In this document: positions 1-6,366 of the stretch, piece by piece | Numbering within the stretch: position 1 is the first letter of the stretch | How the letters are laid out: each line of letters begins with the position of its first letter | Source of the DNA: Candidatus Peregrinibacteria bacterium | GTDB lineage: Bacteria > Patescibacteriota > Gracilibacteria > UBA1369 | Assembly: GCA_020849575.1 (NCBI GenBank) | Contig: JADLFY010000112.1 | Span: 1 to 6,452, forward strand | Reading direction: 5' to 3' | DNA: 6,452 nucleotides | Translations under genes and position numbers: made by a program | Notes under the pieces: generated by a model | Seen by the model: only the letters and a program-made list of their open reading frames with translations | Database searches by the model: none | What the model was told of the DNA's origin: nothing

Positions 1-386
1 TAAAAGTTGCTGCGGAGAATTTTCAATGGGAAGTTAATCTGGCTGAAGTATGTCGTATTTGGCAGGGTGGATGCATAATCAGATCGAATTTGCTGATTGA
101 TTTACAGAAAGCTCTGAATGGGAAAACCCTGGTCAATGTACTGGAAGATGAAACAATTTTCCAAATTACTCTGGATGGTTCATGGGAATTACAAAAATTG
201 GTAATGGAGGCCGTGCGTGTTGGTGTGTCAGCCCCGGTGGCAGCTTCAGGCTATAATTATTTTTTGGGAGTAAGAGATGCAGAAAGTCCGGCCAATCTGA
301 TTCAAGGGCTGAGAGATTTTTTTGGCGCTCACACTTTTGAAAGAAAAGATAAACAAGGAATATTTCATGAAAATTGGTATGAATAA
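1..386 (+). CDS. gnd: 6-phosphogluconate dehydrogenase (decarboxylating), C-terminal part, 5' truncated by window edge
   Basis: This cytoplasmic enzyme oxidises and decarboxylates 6-phosphogluconate to ribulose 5-phosphate with NAD(P)+, the last step of the oxidative pentose phosphate branch. Only the last 127 residues are present, read in frame from base 3, so there is no start codon in the window. The visible segment is the helical C-terminal domain. It contains the family stretch IWQGGCIIRS, then SPANLIQGLRDFFGAH and a tail ending GIFHENWYE. In the family, the Arg and His of the RD-FGAH segment reach into the neighbouring subunit of the dimer to bind substrate, and both are kept. The tail with FH-x-x-W resembles the long-chain form (as in E. 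coli), not the short-chain form that stops soon after FGGH. The stop codon overlaps the start of zwf by 20 bases, which suggests one operon. Family assignment is very secure; the cofactor preference cannot be judged because the Rossmann domain lies outside the window. Confidence 0.96.
   Translation, partial: KVAAENFQWEVNLAEVCRIWQGGCIIRSNLLIDLQKALNGKTLVNVLEDETIFQITLDGSWELQKLVMEAVRVGVSAPVAASGYNYFLGVRDAESPANLIQGLRDFFGAHTFERKDKQGIFHENWYE
355..359 (+). promoter_or_regulatory. Ribosome binding site that decides the zwf start
   Basis: AAGGA lies seven bases before the ATG at 367, inside the end of gnd. It supports initiation at 367 over the earlier in-frame ATG at 322, which would add 15 residues with no family counterpart. 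The other candidate, at 379, is 19 bases from the AAGGA, too far. This is the clearest Shine-Dalgarno site in the window. Confidence 0.65.
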
Positions 387-1758
387 AACAACTAAAAAAC
401 TGCAGCAGTTCATTATTTTCGGAGCGACAGGAGATTTGGCTTCATTGATGCTATTCCCTGCTCTGTATGAATTGTTTGTACAAAATCAATTGCCGGAGAA
501 TTTTCAAATTATCGGCTATGGCAGATCGGCCATGCCTCGGGAAGAATTTTTGAAAAAATTTGAAGCCAGTGTAAAAAACCGATCCAAACAGAAGCTGAAT
601 AAGTTGGAGGAATTACTGAAAAAAGTAGAATATTTTTCCGGCCAATATGATCAGGAAAGTGATTTCCGGGCACTGGATGATTTTTTGAAAAAAATGGCCA
701 AGGGAAAGGCACGTGAAGTAATTGCCTATTTCTCTGTACCACCAGTGGTGTTTGGGCCGATTGTTGATAATCTAGCTGCCACAGTCAAAAAATCGGCCAA
801 GAAAATTAAACTGGTTTTGGAAAAACCTTTTGGGACAGATGAAAAAAGTGCTGAGAAATTATTAAAAGAGATTAGTCGTTTTTATGATCAGTCTGATATT
901 TATTTGCTTGATCATTATTTAGGCAAGCGACCAATTCAGAGTATTCTGAAATTGCGTATGGAAAACAACGTGATTAATCTGATGATTAAGGGTCAGGAAA
1001 TTTCACGAATAACTATTTTGGCACTGGAAAAAAATGATGTAGGACAAAGAGTTGGATATTATGATCAGGTGGGTGCAATGAAGGATATGATGCAGTCTCA
1101 TCTACTGCAGATACTGGCTTTGATAACCATGGATATACCGGTAAAGGCCGATACAGAAAGTTTGAGAAGGGAAAAAAGCAGTATCCTCTCAGCAGTCAGA
1201 TTTTCCGGCAAAGCCGCGGATGTGGTTTTTGCCCAATATAAATCTTATCAAAAACTCGAAGGCATTGTTAAAAACAGTAAAATTGATACTTATGCTGAAC
1301 TCAAATTACAGATTGACCGGAGAGACTGGTATGAAGTGCCAGTGCATTTAATTACGGGTAAAAAACTTGATCAGGATTTGACCAAAGTAATTATAGAATT
1401 CAAAAAAATGCCGATTCAGTCGGCCAAGGCGGCCAGCAATTTTCTGATCTTTGAAATCAAACCACATGAATTGGTGAAATTGGCTTTGATACAAAGGAGA
1501 ACTGATTTCAAAAATGCCAAGGTGGAAGCCTATGAATCAGTAGATCTGGAACAGGGGCTGATGTGTCAGACTGATTTTTGTCTGGGGCCTTATGCTTCAT
1601 TAATCAATGATGTGATATTGGGAGAGAAAAGATTTTTCCTGAGTTTTGAGGAAATCCTTTCTGCCTGGAAAGTGATAGATAAAGTGGAAAAAGTAAGAAG
1701 CAAATCCAAATTACTTTATTATGAAGATGGATCAAGTGGACCAAAACGCCAAAATTAA
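367..1758 (+). CDS. zwf: Glucose-6-phosphate 1-dehydrogenase (divergent)
   Basis: Oxidises glucose 6-phosphate to 6-phosphogluconolactone with NAD(P)+, the entry step of the oxidative pentose phosphate pathway. The 463-residue protein (from ATG 367) is slightly shorter than the usual 480-500. The N-terminal Rossmann fold shows GATGDLA (19-25) and GYGRS (50-54), whose Arg matches the residue that contacts the NADP 2'-phosphate in the Leuconostoc enzyme. Then come EKPFG (152-156), the substrate motif DHYLGK (182-187), YYD (231-233) with the catalytic-type His245 in QSHLLQ, and TGKK (330-333). The C-terminal domain ends in a recognisable GSSGP. The odd feature is that GDLA is followed by SLM where the family has a basic triplet (KRK, RRK or KKK); the third Lys contacts substrate in studied enzymes and is Met28 here. 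It overlaps gnd by 20 bases and pgl by 38. Family is secure; catalytic competence is likely but not certain. Confidence 0.95.
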   Translation: MKIGMNKTTKKLQQFIIFGATGDLASLMLFPALYELFVQNQLPENFQIIGYGRSAMPREEFLKKFEASVKNRSKQKLNKLEELLKKVEYFSGQYDQESDFRALDDFLKKMAKGKAREVIAYFSVPPVVFGPIVDNLAATVKKSAKKIKLVLEKPFGTDEKSAEKLLKEISRFYDQSDIYLLDHYLGKRPIQSILKLRMENNVINLMIKGQEISRITILALEKNDVGQRVGYYDQVGAMKDMMQSHLLQILALITMDIPVKADTESLRREKSSILSAVRFSGKAADVVFAQYKSYQKLEGIVKNSKIDTYAELKLQIDRRDWYEVPVHLITGKKLDQDLTKVIIEFKKMPIQSAKAASNFLIFEIKPHELVKLALIQRRTDFKNAKVEAYESVDLEQGLMCQTDFCLGPYASLINDVILGEKRFFLSFEEILSAWKVIDKVEKVRSKSKLLYYEDGSSGPKRQN

Positions 1759-2422
1759 AATATTTGAAAAACGTGATGAATGGCAGCAGGAAGCTACCAG
1801 GGAAATTTATGAATGGATTTTGAAATATGACAGTGAAGTGGTTTTGGGGCTATGTGGTGGGAGTACGCCGGGACCGGTTTATTCTCAATTGGCTGCGTCG
1901 CGTGGTGTGAATCTGGCTAAACTGAAAACTTTTTTAATAGATGAAAGGTGTGTACCAGCTGATGAAAACACTTCCAATACCAAACTGGTTATGCATACCT
2001 TGTATGAAAAAGCTGATTTATTGGCCAAAAATAATTTCTGTTTTCCAACTTACAATCAAGATCTGGAAAAAATGCGCGTAGTTTATGAAAGTGAATTGGA
2101 GCAGATTTTGTCTATGGGAAGACCGCTGGGACTGGTAGTCGGAGTGGGAACGGATGGACATTTTGCTTCGATATTTCCAGGGTGGAAAGAACAAAAAGGA
2201 ATTGTCTGGCTGACTGAAACAACTGAATTTGAAGTGAAAGAAAGGTTAACTGTATCCCCTTTCACGTTAGCTAAAGCCGATAAAATAATTGTCTTAATCA
2301 GGGGGCAAGAAAAACAGGTTTTACTCGATGAAATTACTCATGGCAAAAAAGCTGCCGAAGAATTCCCAATGAAGATGTTATTAAAGCACCCTGATTTAAC
2401 TATTCTTTTTAGCAGGGAATAA
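1721..2422 (+). CDS. pgl: 6-phosphogluconolactonase (DevB/Pgl type)
   Basis: Hydrolyses 6-phosphogluconolactone, the product of Zwf, to 6-phosphogluconate, the substrate of Gnd. The 233-residue length is typical for the DevB-type lactonase. Visible motifs in order are CGGSTP (45-50, sugar-phosphate loop), DERCVP (74-79) followed by SN (85-86), GVGTDGHFASIFPG (141-154) with the presumed catalytic His147, and RLTVSPFTLAKAD. The FASIFPG ending matches lactonases and not the related glucosamine-6-phosphate deaminases, which have an IAFNEPG-type sequence there. The start is uncertain: ATG 1721 and ATG 1727 are in frame, both lie within zwf and neither has a good Shine-Dalgarno site, so initiation may rely on coupling to zwf translation. 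The 3' end overlaps the convergent hflX by 27 bases. The gnd-zwf-pgl context strongly supports the function. Confidence 0.93.
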   Translation: MKMDQVDQNAKIKIFEKRDEWQQEATREIYEWILKYDSEVVLGLCGGSTPGPVYSQLAASRGVNLAKLKTFLIDERCVPADENTSNTKLVMHTLYEKADLLAKNNFCFPTYNQDLEKMRVVYESELEQILSMGRPLGLVVGVGTDGHFASIFPGWKEQKGIVWLTETTEFEVKERLTVSPFTLAKADKIIVLIRGQEKQVLLDEITHGKKAAEEFPMKMLLKHPDLTILFSRE

Positions 2423-3502
2423 CATTTTTTCGATTTCCAAGCGGAGCTCAACCAAACCGGTTTTCTGATAAGTAGAAGTGAAAGTCGGATGAAAGCGGGC
2501 ATAGCGTGCAGTGAGAGTTTTGGCCGGGAATTTGGGTCCCAATAAATCTATTTTGTTGAATACATAAATAATTGGTTTGTGTATTGCCCCAAGGTTTCCG
2601 AGAACTTCATTGACCACATCAATTTTGTATTCCCAACGAGGATCACTCAAATCAATGACATGCAGTAATAAATCCGCTTCAATGGTTTCTTCGAGGGTAG
2701 ATTTAAAAGATTTAATCAAAGTTGGCGGTAAATCCTGAATAAAACCGATAGTATCAGTCAGTAAAACCTGATTACCATCGGGTAATTGCAATCTGGCCAC
2801 TCTGGTGTCCAAAGTGGCAAATAATTCGTCAGCACTATAAGCACCTTTCTTGGTAAGGGCATTGAGTAGAGAAGATTTGCCAACGTTGGTATATCCCACT
2901 ATTCCGACGGTGTGGAAATTTTTGCGGCGGCGACTGGCACGATGCAGTTCCCGATTGGCCTGGGATTTTTCCAAAGCCTGTTCAATTTTTTTAATGTGCG
3001 TGGCGATGTGGCGCTTCATGATTTCGGTATTGGTTTCGCCGATACCACGACCTCCGATACCGCCTCCCTGCCGGGAAAGAATCATACCCATACCATAGAT
3101 ACGTGGCCCCATGTGTCTCAGACTGGCCAGTTCAATTTCCAGCTGGGCTTCTTTGGTTTCAGCATGTTTTTGGAAGATTTTCAAAATTAAATCAATACGA
3201 TCCCAGACTTTCATATTAACCTTACGGAATTCTTCGCTGAGATTATAGGTCTGTAGTGGTTTTAATTCATTATTAACAATCAGAATATTGGCTCCCAGTT
3301 TCTGTCCTTCCTGTTTGAGATCCTCAATTTTGCCAGCACCAATATAAGTTTTATAAATTGGAGCAATTTTTTTCTGATAGGTTTTGAGCAGAACAACTCC
3401 TCCATAGGTCTTGATCAAACTTTCGGCTTCTTCCAAACGGAATTTAGCTTCATCTTTGGTCATTTCCAGGGGCAGAAAGTCGATTAGGATGGCTTTGAGC
3501 AT
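2396..3502 (-). CDS. hflX: GTPase HflX, ribosome-associated
   Basis: HflX is a cytoplasmic GTPase that binds the 50S subunit and, in studied bacteria, splits stalled or hibernating 70S ribosomes under stress. The 368-residue protein is near the short end of the family. Its N-terminal nucleotide-binding-like domain has YIGAGK (53-58). A linker with a Gly-rich loop, SRQGGGIGGRGIGET (143-157), and a basic helix follow. The G domain shows G1 GYTNVGKSS (203-211), G2 Thr in FATLDT (228-233), G3 DTIGF (250-254), G4 NKID (316-319) and a G5-like Ser-Thr near 343. The C-terminal extension is short. The Gly-rich loop departs from the usual GTRGPGETQLE-x-DRR form. An in-frame TAA six bases upstream means the ATG at 3502 is the earliest possible start; no Shine-Dalgarno site precedes it. 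It converges on pgl with no terminator between them. Confidence 0.96.
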   Translation of the reverse strand: MLKAILIDFLPLEMTKDEAKFRLEEAESLIKTYGGVVLLKTYQKKIAPIYKTYIGAGKIEDLKQEGQKLGANILIVNNELKPLQTYNLSEEFRKVNMKVWDRIDLILKIFQKHAETKEAQLEIELASLRHMGPRIYGMGMILSRQGGGIGGRGIGETNTEIMKRHIATHIKKIEQALEKSQANRELHRASRRRKNFHTVGIVGYTNVGKSSLLNALTKKGAYSADELFATLDTRVARLQLPDGNQVLLTDTIGFIQDLPPTLIKSFKSTLEETIEADLLLHVIDLSDPRWEYKIDVVNEVLGNLGAIHKPIIYVFNKIDLLGPKFPAKTLTARYARFHPTFTSTYQKTGLVELRLEIEKMLFPAKKNS

Positions 3503-3530
3503 TGATAATTAAGTGGTTTGAATTAACTAG

Positions 3531-3539
3531 ATTGTAGCA
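3531..3539 (-). promoter_or_regulatory. Putative extended -10 promoter for hflX
   Basis: Read on the minus strand this is TGCTACAAT, an extended -10 element (TGn plus a 5/6 match to TATAAT). It sits 28 bases before the hflX start, which predicts a short leader of about 20 bases. I see no good -35 hexamer at 17 bases, consistent with an extended -10 type. The site lies just beyond the terminator of the upstream gene, where a new promoter would be expected. Confidence 0.45.
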
Positions 3540-3550
3540 GTTTTAAAAAC

Positions 3551-3581
3551 AAAAATCCCCCTGATTTTAGGGGGATTTTTT
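3551..3581 (-). terminator. Rho-independent terminator of the SLH/beta-propeller gene
   Basis: The left arm AAAAATCCCCCT (3551-3562) pairs perfectly with AGGGGGATTTTT (3569-3580) around a six-base loop, giving a 12-bp stem with a C5/G5 core. Read on the minus strand the stem runs into a U-rich tract, and it starts about 18 bases after the stop codon at 3599. Because a T-run follows the stem on the plus strand too, it could also stop plus-strand transcription coming through hflX antisense. Confidence 0.9.
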
Positions 3582-3598
3582 GTTCTGTAAGTAATGAT

Positions 3599-6283
3599 TT
3601 ATCCGCCGTAATAGAGATTGTAATTAGTAGGAGATAATTCAACCATCTTTAATTCGCGGAGAGAATCAGAGAGGCTGTTTGCCTTCACTGCTCCCTGAGA
3701 AACAGTATAGAGAGTATCGCCAATGTAGAGAATTCTCTGAATGGTTTTTTCATAGGCATTAGTCCAGCCATCCTTAAGCAGCTGATCAATGTCTTCTGAA
3801 TTCAGGTGAGTAATTTTAGCTTTTAATTTGAAGCCGTTCTGGAGATCTACTCCATATACATAAGCTCCAATAAAGACAGTTTTTGGATACACATAGGTAG
3901 CCTGCTGACAACTGCTGGCACCATCACAAGTATTATCACAGATAGTTATGCCATTTTCATAAGTACATTTTGGCTGACAAACTTTGTTACAAGTGCTTGG
4001 ACAATTAGAGTAAGTAAATTCGCTACAAACCGGTCCCTGATCTTTGGGCATTTCAGTCACAGAGATTGGGAAAGCAATCAAATTCTTTTCTTTATTGAAA
4101 AGCAAAGCTTTGTGATTGTAGAGAAGTTCAGAATAGGTACCCTGATCACCAATTACTTCGTGGAATAATTCTTTTGGTTTAGAAGTATCAGCTACATCAA
4201 AGAGTGCCATTTTAAATCCTCTAACCGCAGTGTAGTGAACAAAACTATCCTCTGATTCAACTTCTTTTGGATCAACATCTTTACCGAAACCGATGACATG
4301 GGTTTCGTCATAAGGATGGAGATAATCACTGTATCCAGGGATTTTCAGATAACCAGCAATTACAGGTTTGGTAGGATCTTTGAGTTCAATTACAAAGAGT
4401 GGATCAACATATTTGAAGGTAACCATGTAGGCACGATCCCCCATGAATCTGACTGAGTAAATCTTTTCGCCTGGAGCCAGATTTTCTACTTTACCAATAG
4501 TTTTAAGACTTTGATCAAGTACGTAGAGATTATTACTCTGTTCGCCTGAGTCATATTGGTTTTTGGTAGTGGCAATACGGAAATTATTGCGGAATTCATC
4601 CATGGAGAATTGATTGAGAACAGTTCCTGGAACAACCCCTTCAGCCTGATATTCTAATTTACTGTTGCTTAAAGCAAAGCGATAAAGTTTGGTACTGCTG
4701 TCTGACTCAGCGCGGAAATAATAAGGACCAGTCCAATCAGTAGAAGCTATATAGAGATTTTTCTCTGAGGCATAAACATTTTCACTGCTGCCTACCAAGA
4801 CACTTCGACTAACAGCCTGTCTATTGTCAGCAAGTGGAATGGCTGCAGTGATGAGGAAATTGAAATTACGTGGTTTAGGCATAATTCGAATTTGATCACA
4901 AGGTGAAGCCAATTCAATCTTGCCATCACGGGCCGAGTCGCTCATTCTGGGCAGATATTCACTGAAATTTTCGATGGGCTTATTGTATCCGGAATAGTAA
5001 GGGAAATAAGGATATTGATTGAGCACCAGATAAAGTGTGTTATCAATACGGCGGGAAGTATTATAATTTCCATCAAAATCTACAGTTCTGGTAACTTTTG
5101 GTTTGGAACGATCGCTGATATCAACGATATAGACTTTGGATTTGGAGCCACCATAATAAGGAGCAATCATTTTGGCATCAGTAGTGACTGTATCTTCTGC
5201 CATAGGCATTGGATAAGTCACACTGCCTGTACCCATAACAATCAGCTGATTGCCTGTAACATACATTTCATTTGGGTAAAAGTATTCTTCCTGTTTGCCC
5301 AATTGAAAACTAACCAATTCTTTCATTTCGTTCGCTGGGAAAGCCTGAATAATTCTGACGGTGTTGCCCTTGATCAAATAAATAAATTTGCCATCATTTT
5401 TGATAACATCGGCTTCATCCACGCCTTCTACCTGAACATTGGTAGTAGAATAGTCTCCGGAGGCTCCGGCGTAGCTATCCATGGATTTTGATTCATTGGC
5501 TGCAGCTCCATTTGATTGCTCAGAAGCAGGGGCCATCACAGGCATTGGAGCATCGTACAGACGATAAATAGGATAAGGCTGCTGTAATTCTTTGAAGCGA
5601 TCCTCCAGATCTGAACATGAATTGGCTTTTACCAAACCTTCCCCCTGGAGTTCCAGGTATGTTCTACTGGCTTTGTCATTAACATCAGCCTTTACTCTCC
5701 AGATAATTTCAGACATTTCATCACGAGTGATTTTTTCGTCGAAATATTCTACAGAAAGAGGAATAGCATTTTCTTTTTGTAATGCTTCAATATATTCCTT
5801 GAACCAAAGTGTCGGATCTTTTTCGCCTTTGTTCAGTTTAAAAGCATTGGCGATAATTTTTGCTGCTTCAGCAAAATTGATCTGTTCCTCAGGTTTGAAA
5901 TTTCCATCTGGATAACCATCCAGCAGACCCATGGACTTGGCACTACAAACATAAGGTGCAAACCATTGATCTGTTACGTCTGGAAAACAGTTTTTCCCGG
6001 TTAATTTTTCACCAGAAATAGCACCCATGAGAATTTTGGCAAATTCAGCACGATTGATATTTTTGGACGGACCAAAACTGCCGTCCGGATATCCCTGAAC
6101 AATTTGATTGTCCCGAAGATATTTGATGGCTTCTTCGTACTTAGTCTCGGTGGAGACATCACTAAATACCGTGGCTGTTCCAGTGGTAGACGTGGTAGTC
6201 TGCGCAAAACCTGGTGCAACAACAGTCAGGCCCAACAGTTGCCCGGCAAGGAGCAGTTTGGCCAAGGTTCTTTTGTTTGACAT
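3599..6283 (-). CDS. Exported SLH-domain protein with C-terminal beta-propeller (Beta_propel/COG4880 type)
   Basis: This 894-residue protein is predicted to be exported and held on the cell surface; its ligand or activity is unknown. It starts with a signal peptide (basic MSNKR, hydrophobic 8-24, likely cleavage after GFA at 27). SLH repeat 1 (about 38-90) and repeat 2 (98-150) both carry GYPDG-x-F-x-P; a degenerate third follows (about 155-197). SLH repeats usually bind secondary cell-wall polymers. From about 221 (SCSDLEDRF) the sequence resembles the Beta_propel family of secreted propellers, interrupted by a low-complexity Ala/Ser/Pro linker (245-280). The strongest family match is NVQVEGVDEADVIKNDGKFIY (282-302), then repeated blades such as KVYIVDISDRSKP and MALFDVADTSKP. 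A Cys-rich insertion holds eight cysteines at 753-792. An in-frame TAA 12 bases upstream makes ATG 6283 the first possible start; no Shine-Dalgarno site is visible. A strong terminator follows. Architecture is secure, function open. Confidence 0.9.
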   Translation of the reverse strand: MSNKRTLAKLLLAGQLLGLTVVAPGFAQTTTSTTGTATVFSDVSTETKYEEAIKYLRDNQIVQGYPDGSFGPSKNINRAEFAKILMGAISGEKLTGKNCFPDVTDQWFAPYVCSAKSMGLLDGYPDGNFKPEEQINFAEAAKIIANAFKLNKGEKDPTLWFKEYIEALQKENAIPLSVEYFDEKITRDEMSEIIWRVKADVNDKASRTYLELQGEGLVKANSCSDLEDRFKELQQPYPIYRLYDAPMPVMAPASEQSNGAAANESKSMDSYAGASGDYSTTNVQVEGVDEADVIKNDGKFIYLIKGNTVRIIQAFPANEMKELVSFQLGKQEEYFYPNEMYVTGNQLIVMGTGSVTYPMPMAEDTVTTDAKMIAPYYGGSKSKVYIVDISDRSKPKVTRTVDFDGNYNTSRRIDNTLYLVLNQYPYFPYYSGYNKPIENFSEYLPRMSDSARDGKIELASPCDQIRIMPKPRNFNFLITAAIPLADNRQAVSRSVLVGSSENVYASEKNLYIASTDWTGPYYFRAESDSSTKLYRFALSNSKLEYQAEGVVPGTVLNQFSMDEFRNNFRIATTKNQYDSGEQSNNLYVLDQSLKTIGKVENLAPGEKIYSVRFMGDRAYMVTFKYVDPLFVIELKDPTKPVIAGYLKIPGYSDYLHPYDETHVIGFGKDVDPKEVESEDSFVHYTAVRGFKMALFDVADTSKPKELFHEVIGDQGTYSELLYNHKALLFNKEKNLIAFPISVTEMPKDQGPVCSEFTYSNCPSTCNKVCQPKCTYENGITICDNTCDGASSCQQATYVYPKTVFIGAYVYGVDLQNGFKLKAKITHLNSEDIDQLLKDGWTNAYEKTIQRILYIGDTLYTVSQGAVKANSLSDSLRELKMVELSPTNYNLYYGG

Positions 6284-6322
6284 TGGTTGTTTTGATTAAT
6301 GAACTTACGAAGAATATAACCC

Positions 6323-6339
6323 AATATTGAGTCAATATT
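6323..6339. promoter_or_regulatory. Perfect 17-bp palindrome, candidate operator upstream of the SLH/beta-propeller gene
   Basis: AATATTGA and TCAATATT form a perfect 8-bp inverted repeat around a single central base. The site lies 40-56 bases before the start codon at 6283, where an operator for a dimeric regulator would sit near the promoter. A TATATT on its downstream side (minus strand, 6312-6317) could be a -10 element, but no convincing -35 hexamer goes with it. The palindrome is seen directly; its role is inferred. Confidence 0.4.
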
Positions 6340-6366
6340 ACTAATACCACTTGAAAAAAAATTGAT

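Noticed and set aside
322..366. Upstream ATG giving a 15-residue longer Zwf
   Set aside because: The extension is encoded by gnd codons in another frame, has no family counterpart before the Rossmann strand, and the good AAGGA site serves the ATG at 367.
509..742. 77-codon minus-strand open frame within zwf
   Set aside because: It is antisense to well-conserved Zwf sequence and has no motif or start signal.
2454..2463. AAACCGGTTT palindrome just past the pgl stop, considered as a terminator
   Set aside because: It has no loop, no following T-run of useful length, and lies inside hflX coding sequence. Ordinary codons explain it.
2850..3190. Two open frames on the plus strand across hflX
   Set aside because: They are antisense to the conserved G domain and Gly-rich loop of HflX, show low-complexity Pro/Ile content and match no family I know.
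5015..5491. 158-codon open frame on the plus strand
   Set aside because: It lies wholly antisense to the beta-propeller gene, its product is Ile/His-rich with no recognisable motif, and no ribosome binding site was seen. It is a shadow of the real gene.
6354..6361. A8 run (T8 on the minus strand) after the right-edge gene, considered as a terminator
   Set aside because: The only nearby pairing is a 4-bp GGTA/TACC stem inside the coding region and some distance from the T-run. This is too weak to call.
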